Source of the DNA: Paraburkholderia sp. CNPSo 3274
GTDB taxonomy: Bacteria > Pseudomonadota > Gammaproteobacteria > Burkholderiales > Burkholderiaceae
Reading direction: 5' to 3'
NCBI RefSeq assembly: GCF_024206475.1
Contig: NZ_JAMBPR010000007.1
Coordinates: 1 to 64,000, forward strand
Length of the DNA stretch: 64,000 bases
Shown: one piece after another, positions 57,955 through 64,000 of the stretch
Numbering within the stretch: position 1 is the stretch's first letter
How the letters are laid out: the number at the start of each line of letters is the position of its first letter
Made by a program: the position numbers and the translations under genes
The notes under the pieces: model-generated
Told to the model about the DNA's origin: nothing
The model's input: the letters and a program-made list of their open reading frames with translations, nothing else
Database searches by the model: none

Positions 57955-59094
57955 TTACGCCGCCTTCGCCTTGTCCATCAGCGCCGTGAAGCGGTCGAAC
58001 AGATAGCCGATGTCCTGCGGACCCGGCGATGCTTCCGGGTGCCCCTGGAAGCAGAACGCGGGCTTGTCGGTCAGCTCGAACCCTTGCAGCGTGCCGTCGA
58101 ACAGCGAAACGTGCGTGACGCGCGTGTTCGCGGGCAACGTGGCGGCGTCCACCGCGAAGCCGTGGTTCTGCGACGTGATGACGACGCGGCCGTCGCCGAG
58201 ATCCTTTACCGGATGGTTCGCGCCGTGGTGGCCCGTCTTCATCTTCATGGTCTTGGCGCCCACGGCCAGACCCATGATCTGGTGGCCGAGGCAAATGCCG
58301 AAGGTCGGGATGCCGCGCTCGATGAAGGCTTGCGTTGCCTTGATTGCGTAGTCGCAGGGTTCCGGGTCGCCGGGGCCGTTCGAGAGGAACACGCCGTCCG
58401 GGTTCAATGCGAATGCGTCTTCAGCCGTAGCCTGAGCCGGCAGCACCGTGACGTCGCAGCCGCGCTCGGCCAGCATGCGCAGGATGTTCTGCTTCACGCC
58501 GTAGTCGAACGCCACGACTTTGTACTTCGGTGCCGATTGCGTGCCGTAGCCTTCGCCCAGACGCCATTCCGTGGTGTTCCACTGGTACGGCTTTCCGGTC
58601 GACACGACCTTGGCGAGGTCCATGCCCGCGAGGCCCGGGAACGAGCGCGCGAGTTCGATGGCCAACGCTGCGTCGTCGGAGCCTGCGAGGATCGCGCCGT
58701 TCTGCGCGCCCTTGTCGCGCAGGATACGCGTGAGCTTGCGCGTATCGATGCCGGCGATGGCGACCACGCCTTCGTCCTTCAGATACTGGCCGAGCGTGCG
58801 CTCCATGCGGAAGTTCGAGGCGAGCACGGGCAGGTCGCGGATGATCAGACCGGCGGCATGGACTTTCGTGGCTTCGACGTCTTCGGCGTTGACGCCGACG
58901 TTGCCGATATGCGGATACGTCAGGGTGACGATCTGGCGAGCGTAGCTCGGGTCGGTCAGGATTTCCTGATAACCGGTGATGGCCGTGTTGAACACGACTT
59001 CACCGATCGTATGACCCGGCGCGCCGATCGAGTAACCACGAAAGACCGTGCCGTCGGCGAGCGCGAGCAGAGCGGGAGAGAATGACGGCAACAC
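57955..59094 (-). CDS. carA: Carbamoyl-phosphate synthase small subunit
   Basis: Glutamine amidotransferase subunit delivering ammonia to CarB through a tunnel. The C-terminal class I GATase domain carries the nucleophile Cys in [13 protein letters not shown] and His/Glu in [13 protein letters not shown]; the N-terminal CPSase domain has [22 protein letters not shown]. 379 residues. The start is GTG 59094, seven bases after AAGGAG. A promoter about 300 bases upstream leaves a long leader. Confidence 0.97.
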   Translation of the reverse strand: MLPSFSPALLALADGTVFRGYSIGAPGHTIGEVVFNTAITGYQEILTDPSYARQIVTLTYPHIGNVGVNAEDVEATKVHAAGLIIRDLPVLASNFRMERTLGQYLKDEGVVAIAGIDTRKLTRILRDKGAQNGAILAGSDDAALAIELARSFPGLAGMDLAKVVSTGKPYQWNTTEWRLGEGYGTQSAPKYKVVAFDYGVKQNILRMLAERGCDVTVLPAQATAEDAFALNPDGVFLSNGPGDPEPCDYAIKATQAFIERGIPTFGICLGHQIMGLAVGAKTMKMKTGHHGANHPVKDLGDGRVVITSQNHGFAVDAATLPANTRVTHVSLFDGTLQGFELTDKPAFCFQGHPEASPGPQDIGYLFDRFTALMDKAKAA

Positions 59095-59681
59095 GGGAGA
59101 CTCCTTGGGGGAGCACCCTGTGCCGACCTGTTATCCGACGTTGCGATCTTGCGACCTGGGAGCGGCTGCGGCGTCGGCATCCTTTTCTGTGAGGATCAGG
59201 ATGCGCGCGCGGCGCGCTCGCTTGCGCGACTTCTTCGTGTGGTCGACCGTTGTGGCGCCGGGCCACGAGCGCGCGTTTGTGACGCAGGATCGGGCGGCAG
59301 CCGGCCAGTTGACGATGAAACGCGGGCGGCGGATGAACGGATGGGAGGAGGTAGGCGCTAGGGTGCGGGTTGATAAGCTCAAACCTTTGAATTATAGCGC
59401 GAAAGTCATCTTTCCTTCAAATTTCAGGATGACGCTGGCGACGGGAAGCGTGCTCGCAGCCCGGTGCGCAGCCCTTTCCACTATAGCGGGCGGGGGCACG
59501 GCGGCAAGCGTCGGCGGCTCGGCGCCGCCCGGAATTGCGCCCGCTTTTTTTGCACCCACCAACGAAAACGCCGCCACCTGGCGGGGTGACGGCGTCAAAG
59601 ACAACAAAAACGGAAAAGTGATCGGAGCGAAATACCATGCGCTGCCCCCGCAACGCATGTTTGAGCACCCTTCGCCTGCCG
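59095..59681. other. Long carA upstream region
   Basis: 587 bases without a supportable gene. It holds the carA promoter near 59391-59420 and a leader of about 290 bases on the minus strand. Weak frames in the leader have no convincing ribosome binding site. The part next to mltD (59430-59681) shows nothing definite. Confidence 0.55.
59391..59420 (-). promoter_or_regulatory. Predicted carAB promoter
   Basis: Minus strand: TTGAAG (59415-59420), an 18-base spacer, and TATAAT (59391-59396). The strength of the -10 and the AT-rich surround make it the best promoter in this gap. Confidence 0.65.
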
Positions 59682-61325
59682 CTATTTTGTCTGGTGCTTC
59701 TGCGCGTGGGTTTCGGCCTTCGGGCGGCTCGCCGCACCCTTCGACGCCTTGCTGGGCGCAGCGCTGACCGTCCTGGCCTTGACCGGTTCGGAAACCTTGA
59801 CGACCTCGGTGCGCGCGCGACCGTGCTTCTTATCGTATCGCGACTTCGACCCGGTGTCTGCAACGCGGGTGCCAATTCGCTGCACGCCACCGCCAGAAAC
59901 GTTCGTTGCCAGACGCTCCGGCCCCGGTTCGCTCGGCATTGCCTTGTTGACCGGCACGTGCAAAACCAGCACCTGGCCCGGCGCGACGTAGTCGCGGCGG
60001 GTCTTGTTCCATGCCTTCAACTGGCCGAGCGACACGCCATAGCGGCCCGCCACCGCGTCCATCGACTGCTTGCGGCGCACGCGGATCAGCATCTTGCGTG
60101 TGTCGGGCACGTCTGGCTCCATGGCCAGCACGGCGCTTTCCGCCACGTCTGCGCTGATGTCTTCGTCGTCGCCGTCGTCGGTGCGCGGCACCACGAGCGT
60201 CGACCCCGCCTTCAGGCGCATGCCCGCCGGAATCTTGTTGACCGACATCAGCGTGTCGGCGTCCACGCCGATCTTCTGCGCGATCGCCGCCGGCGTGGCG
60301 CGCGAGTCGGTCGTGTAGACGGTCCACGACGAAAGCTGGCCGGAATAGGCCTTCAGGTTGCGCTCGAACGCGCTCGCGTTGTCGAACGGCAGCAGGATCT
60401 GCGGGTCGGTCGCGCCGAGAATCACGGGTTTCTTGAACGACGGGTTGAGCGAGCGGAACTCGTCGGTCGTCATGTTCGCGAGCTTGGCGGCGACGTCCAC
60501 GTCGATATCGTGCGAGGTCGTGACCGTCACGAAATACGGGTGGTTCGGAATGGACGGCAGCGTGAGGCCGTACTGCTGCGGGTTCATCACGATGTTCTTG
60601 ACCGCCTGCAGCTTCGGCACGTAGTTACGCGTTTCGCTGGGCATGCGCAGGCTTTGGTAGTCGGTCGGCAGGCCCGCCGCCTCGTTGCGCGCGATGGCGC
60701 GCTGCACGTTGCCCTCGCCCCAGTTGTAGGCGGCCAGCGCGAGATACCAGTCGCCGAACATGTCGTGCAGGCGCGAGAGATAGTCGAGCGCGGCACTGGT
60801 CGACGCCAGCACGTCACGGCGCTCGTCCTGCCACATGTTCTGCTTGAGGTTATAGGTGCGGCCCGTGCCCGGCACGAACTGCCACATGCCGGCGGCCTTC
60901 GCGACCGACAGTGCCTGTGGGTTATACGCGGACTCGATGAACGGGAGCAGCGCGAGCTCGGTAGGCATATGACGCGCCTCGAGCTCTTCGACGATGTGAT
61001 ACAGGTACTTCTGCGAACGCTCGGTCATGCGCGCGACGTAGTCCGGCCGCTGGGCGTACCAGTTGGCGTTCATGTCGACGAGGTCGCTCTGCAGGTCGGG
61101 CATCTGGAAGCCGCGGCGAATGCGCGCCCAGAGGTCGGCGTCGGGGCTCGTGAGCTGATCGACGGAGCCTTGATCGACGTTAATGGTTTCCTTCGCGGCG
61201 GAGGTCTTACGAATGAGGTCGGCGTTGGCCTGGGCGTTGGCTGGTGCTTGAGAACTCGCAGACGGTCCCCCGCTCGCACAGGCGGCAAGCATGAGGACCA
61301 GCAGCGCACTGATAATGAATCGCAT
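59682..61325 (-). CDS. mltD: Membrane-bound lytic murein transglycosylase D
   Basis: Lipoprotein that cleaves peptidoglycan glycan strands. The lipobox LAAC places the acylated Cys at residue 16. The SLT domain (about residues 105-230) has the catalytic Glu in LLPFIESAYNPQA, plus AAGMWQFVPGTGR and AAYNWGEGNVQRAI. At least two LysM-type peptidoglycan-binding repeats follow (about 340-385 and 410-455, with SMDAVAGRYGVSLGQLKAWN). The last 90 residues are a basic, low-complexity tail. 547 residues. Confidence 0.95.
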   Translation of the reverse strand: MRFIISALLVLMLAACASGGPSASSQAPANAQANADLIRKTSAAKETINVDQGSVDQLTSPDADLWARIRRGFQMPDLQSDLVDMNANWYAQRPDYVARMTERSQKYLYHIVEELEARHMPTELALLPFIESAYNPQALSVAKAAGMWQFVPGTGRTYNLKQNMWQDERRDVLASTSAALDYLSRLHDMFGDWYLALAAYNWGEGNVQRAIARNEAAGLPTDYQSLRMPSETRNYVPKLQAVKNIVMNPQQYGLTLPSIPNHPYFVTVTTSHDIDVDVAAKLANMTTDEFRSLNPSFKKPVILGATDPQILLPFDNASAFERNLKAYSGQLSSWTVYTTDSRATPAAIAQKIGVDADTLMSVNKIPAGMRLKAGSTLVVPRTDDGDDEDISADVAESAVLAMEPDVPDTRKMLIRVRRKQSMDAVAGRYGVSLGQLKAWNKTRRDYVAPGQVLVLHVPVNKAMPSEPGPERLATNVSGGGVQRIGTRVADTGSKSRYDKKHGRARTEVVKVSEPVKARTVSAAPSKASKGAASRPKAETHAQKHQTK

Positions 61326-61479
61326 GAAAATCTACATCCGCATGGCTGGAATTTGCAGCCGATAGTACGGAACGTGTCCGTTTCCGTCAATCGGAATTAA
61401 TGGAAAAAAAGCCATGAAATCCGCAGCTTGGGCGTGATTCCATACGATTGGGTTGAGCATGCCCCCTGACCTGGTCGGG

Positions 61480-62316
61480 TCAGCGGAACCGATTCTTCCA
61501 TTCACGCATCATTGCGAAAGCCGCAAGCCGGTCCGGCACCGATTCGTGCAGCGCCTCGGTAAGCGCGGCTTGCACCGCCGCATCACCCGCGCGCAGAAAA
61601 GGATTGACGGCGCGCTCGTGCGCGATCGTCGTGGGCAGCGTCGGCACGCCGCGCTCGCGCAGCGCCGCCGCCTCGCGGCTCCAGTCGCGCAGATCGGCGT
61701 TCCCGGGATCGCAGGCGAGCGCGAAGCGAATGTTCGACAACGTGTATTCGTGTGCGCAATGCACATGGGTATTGCCGGGCAGCGCCGCGAGCGCGTCGAG
61801 CGAGTCGAGCATCTGCGCGGGCGTACCCTCGAAGAGGCGGCCGCAGCCGCAGGCAAAGAGCGTGTCGCCGCAGAAGACGTGCGGCGTGCCGGCGGCATCC
61901 GCTGCCTGGAAATAGGCAATGTGGCCACGCGTATGGCCCGGCACGTCAATCACCGTCAAGTCGAGCGCGGGCGCACCCAGATGGACGGCGTCGCCACCCT
62001 TCACGCGCGTGACGAACGCATCGAGCGGGCCGAGCGCCTCGCCGGCCGGGCCGTAGACGGGCACGCGGGTGTCGGCGAGCAGGTCCGCCACACCGCCGAC
62101 ATGGTCGTTGTGGTGATGGGTGAGTAAAATAGCGACAAGCCGCCAGCCGCGCTTCGCGAGGTACGCGCGAACCGGAGCGGCGTCGCCCGGATCGACGGCA
62201 ACGGCATTCTGGCCGTCCGAAACGACCCAGATGTAATTGTCTTCAAAAGCCGGAACCGGTACGTACTCGTAGGCGCACGTATCGCTCGAACGCGCGTACT
62301 CAAGCGGACTCTTCAT
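61480..62316 (-). CDS. gloB: Hydroxyacylglutathione hydrolase (glyoxalase II)
   Basis: Hydrolyses S-lactoylglutathione in methylglyoxal detoxification. Metallo-beta-lactamase fold with the binuclear metal site THHHNDHVGG near residue 66, further ligands in DVPGHTRGHIAYF and VFCGDTLFACGCGR, and HCAHEYTLSNIRFA near residue 190. 278 residues, about 20 longer than E. coli GloB at the N-terminus. Divergent from the yafS-like gene with only 20 bases between starts. Confidence 0.96.
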   Translation of the reverse strand: MKSPLEYARSSDTCAYEYVPVPAFEDNYIWVVSDGQNAVAVDPGDAAPVRAYLAKRGWRLVAILLTHHHNDHVGGVADLLADTRVPVYGPAGEALGPLDAFVTRVKGGDAVHLGAPALDLTVIDVPGHTRGHIAYFQAADAAGTPHVFCGDTLFACGCGRLFEGTPAQMLDSLDALAALPGNTHVHCAHEYTLSNIRFALACDPGNADLRDWSREAAALRERGVPTLPTTIAHERAVNPFLRAGDAAVQAALTEALHESVPDRLAAFAMMREWKNRFR

Positions 62317-62336
62317 GGGGCGACGTATTCTTCGAC

Positions 62337-63230
62337 ATGTCTGACCGATTGATTATAGACTGGCCTGCCTGGACCGCCTCGCCCGCTGGCAGGTATGTGC
62401 TCGGCTGGGAGCAGGAGCAGCTCGACCGCGTGGTATCGAACGTGTTCGGCTACCATGCGCTGCAGCTCGGCCTGCCGCAGCTCGACGCCCTGCGCGAGAA
62501 CCGCATGTCGTGCCGCGGCCTCGTGCTCGACGCCGCCAGTGCTGCAAGCGCCCCCTACTCCGTACCCGGCGCGTCGGCCCATGCGCACCCGAACGGCGGG
62601 CAAACGTTGCCCGGCGCGGGCGGCGCAACGCAAGACCGCACCCCCGCTGCGGACGGCAGTTCGTTGCTTCACGCGCCCACGGGCCGCAGCACCGTATGGT
62701 GCGACTATCTCGATCTGCCGTTCGAGGCACAGAGCGTCGACCTGATCGTGATGCCGCACACGCTCGAATTCACGAGCGACCCACACCGCCTGCTGCGCGA
62801 AGCCGAACGTGTGCTGATGCCTGAAGGGCAATTGCTGATCGTCGGTTTCAACTCGCTTTCGCTGTGGGGCGCGCGCCAGTCGGTCGGCAAGCTGACCGGC
62901 CATCCGTTCCTGCCCGCGCGCCAGGACCTGATCGCCTTCACGCGCCTGAAAGACTGGATCAAGCTGCTTGGCTTCGAGCTTGAACGCGGGCGCTTCGGCT
63001 GTTATCGTCCGCCGCTCGCGACGGACCAGTGGCTTGGCCGCTACGGCTTCATGGAAGCCGCCGGCGACCGCTGGTGGCCGATTTTCGGCGCTATCTATAT
63101 GGTGACGGCGATCAAGCGCGTGCGCGGCATGCGCCTCGTCGGGCCACTGAAGGTCAAGAAGCCGGTGCTGGCCGCGAGCCTGAAGCCTGCCGCCACCACC
63201 CCTTCCCCAACACGCAACAAGGACTCATGA
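62337..63230 (+). CDS. YafS-like methyltransferase-fold protein
   Basis: A 297-residue protein in the place of E. coli yafS (gloB-yafS-rnhA-dnaQ). Its C-terminal half resembles a class I methyltransferase: [40 protein letters not shown]. The glycine-rich SAM loop expected after LVLDA is replaced by about 45 low-complexity residues (Ala, Ser, Gly, Pro, His). It overlaps rnhA by four bases (ATGA). Function unknown; it may no longer bind SAM normally. Confidence 0.85.
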   Translation: MSDRLIIDWPAWTASPAGRYVLGWEQEQLDRVVSNVFGYHALQLGLPQLDALRENRMSCRGLVLDAASAASAPYSVPGASAHAHPNGGQTLPGAGGATQDRTPAADGSSLLHAPTGRSTVWCDYLDLPFEAQSVDLIVMPHTLEFTSDPHRLLREAERVLMPEGQLLIVGFNSLSLWGARQSVGKLTGHPFLPARQDLIAFTRLKDWIKLLGFELERGRFGCYRPPLATDQWLGRYGFMEAAGDRWWPIFGAIYMVTAIKRVRGMRLVGPLKVKKPVLAASLKPAATTPSPTRNKDS

Positions 63231-63676
63231 GCACACCCGACTTCGTCGAAATCTTCACGGACGGCGCCTGCAAGGGCAACCCAGGCCCGGGCGGCTGGGG
63301 CGCGCTGCTGCGCTTTGGCGCGCAGGAAAAGGAACTGTTCGGCGGCGAGGCCGGCACGACCAACAACCGCATGGAGTTGACGGCGGTGATCGCCGCACTC
63401 GACGCGCTCAAGCGCCCGTGCAAGGTGATCGTGCACACCGACTCGCAGTACGTGCAAAAAGGCATCAGCGAGTGGATTCACGGCTGGAAGAAAAAGAACT
63501 GGATGACGGCCGCCAAAACGCCGGTCAAGAACGACGACCTCTGGAAGCGTCTGGACTCGCTCGTCGCCCAGCACGAGATCGAGTGGCGCTGGGTGAAGGG
63601 TCACGCCGGCCACCCGGAGAACGAGCGCGCCGACGCGCTCGCGAACCGCGGCGTCGCCACGCTCGCCGAACTCTGA
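63227..63676 (+). CDS. rnhA: Ribonuclease HI
   Basis: Cleaves RNA in RNA-DNA hybrids. The 149-residue protein has the four acidic catalytic residues: Asp12 ([11 protein letters not shown]), Glu50 (NNRMELTAV), Asp72 (VHTDSQYV) and the Asp of [12 protein letters not shown] 63227 overlaps the stop of the yafS-like gene; the frame runs further upstream inside that gene. dnaQ follows 44 bases later, as in many proteobacteria. Confidence 0.97.
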   Translation: MSTPDFVEIFTDGACKGNPGPGGWGALLRFGAQEKELFGGEAGTTNNRMELTAVIAALDALKRPCKVIVHTDSQYVQKGISEWIHGWKKKNWMTAAKTPVKNDDLWKRLDSLVAQHEIEWRWVKGHAGHPENERADALANRGVATLAEL

Positions 63677-63720
63677 GACCGCTTCGCGCGGCTGCTCCAC
63701 GCTTTCACGCTTTACAAGAC

Positions 63721-64000
63721 ATGCGCCAGATCATTCTCGATACTGAAACCACCGGCCTGAACGCCCGCACGGGCGACCGCATCATCGAAATCGGCTGCGT
63801 CGAGCTGGTGAATCGCCGGCTCACGGGCAACAACCTGCACTTCTATGTGAACCCGGGGCGTGACAGCGACCCGGGCGCACTCGCCGTGCACGGCCTCACG
63901 ACCGAGTTCCTCTCCGACAAGCCGAAGTTCGCCGAAGTCGCGGACGAGATCCTCGACTTCATTCGCGACGCGGATATCATCATCCACAACGCGCCGTTCG
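63721..64000 (+). CDS. dnaQ: DNA polymerase III epsilon subunit (partial, right edge)
   Basis: Proofreading 3'-5' exonuclease of the replicative polymerase, truncated by the window end after 93 codons. Exo I motif ILDTETTGL (Asp7, Glu9) is present, followed by GDRIIEIGCVELVNRRLTG and the Exo II region ADIIIHNAPF right at the edge. Its place after rnhA supports the call. Confidence 0.94.
   Translation, partial: MRQIILDTETTGLNARTGDRIIEIGCVELVNRRLTGNNLHFYVNPGRDSDPGALAVHGLTTEFLSDKPKFAEVADEILDFIRDADIIIHNAPF

Noticed and set aside
59131-59382. Leader peptide of carA (83 codons, TTG start)
   Set aside because: No ribosome binding site, no run of regulatory codons, strongly basic composition; not supportable.

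Overview
The window is a contiguous, gene-dense piece of a high-G+C betaproteobacterial chromosome. Gene content and order (ftrABCD iron uptake, imuA-imuB-dnaE2, ppx/ppk next to phoRB-phoU-pstBACS-glmM-folP-ftsH-rlmE, carAB-greA, gloB-yafS-like-rnhA-dnaQ) and the individual proteins point to the Burkholderiaceae, most likely Burkholderia, Paraburkholderia, Caballeronia or a close relative, on the main chromosome. I see no prophage, insertion sequence, CRISPR array or integrative element. It reads as core genome, so the interest lies in regulatory DNA, small genes and non-coding elements.

Layout. 1-2.3 kb: UPF0114 membrane protein and class I fumarase. 2.3-11 kb: an iron-rich stretch with bacterioferritin (bfr), glutamate racemase, bacterioferritin-associated ferredoxin (bfd), a 20-residue membrane micro-ORF, tonB-exbB-exbD, a LysR/pirin divergent pair, OsmC-like and DUF1857-like proteins, and hemP. 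11-15 kb (minus): the FtrABCD-type ferrous iron transporter. Fur-type dyads precede bfr, bfd, hemP and ftrA. 15-24 kb: uvrB, tyrB-type aminotransferase, bdhA plus a patatin/DUF3734 protein, an aldo/keto reductase, rlmJ, a secreted proline-rich protein and a 49-residue DUF3563 protein with an elaborate control region. 24-26 kb: cueR/copZ copper circuit and an RmlD-like reductase. 26-32 kb (minus): the SOS mutasome operon imuA-imuB-dnaE2 behind a perfect LexA box. 32-34.8 kb: a FAD-dependent oxidoreductase, tRNA-Pro(TGG) and sixA.

35-47 kb is a phosphate block: olsB (ornithine lipid synthesis), ppx and ppk, then phoR, phoB, phoU, pstB, pstA, pstC, pstS on the minus strand. PhoB-like 11-bp repeats stand before olsB, ppk and pstS, so the regulator, transporter, polyphosphate enzymes and a phosphorus-free lipid pathway lie together. 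47-64 kb is housekeeping: glmM, folP, ftsH, rlmE, yhbY, a DUF4149 protein, greA, carB, carA, mltD, gloB, a yafS-like degenerate methyltransferase, rnhA and the start of dnaQ, which runs off the right edge.

Best leads for something undescribed: the micro-ORF at 4663-4725 with a near-perfect ribosome binding site inside the iron cluster; the DUF3563 promoter with a perfect 17-bp palindrome and adjoining 16-bp direct repeats; a long closing stem plus T8 tract in the greA leader; a structured gene-free segment at 10.73-11.00 kb; and a 24-bp palindrome upstream of the imuA LexA site. All function assignments come from reading the translated sequence by eye; no database search was run.
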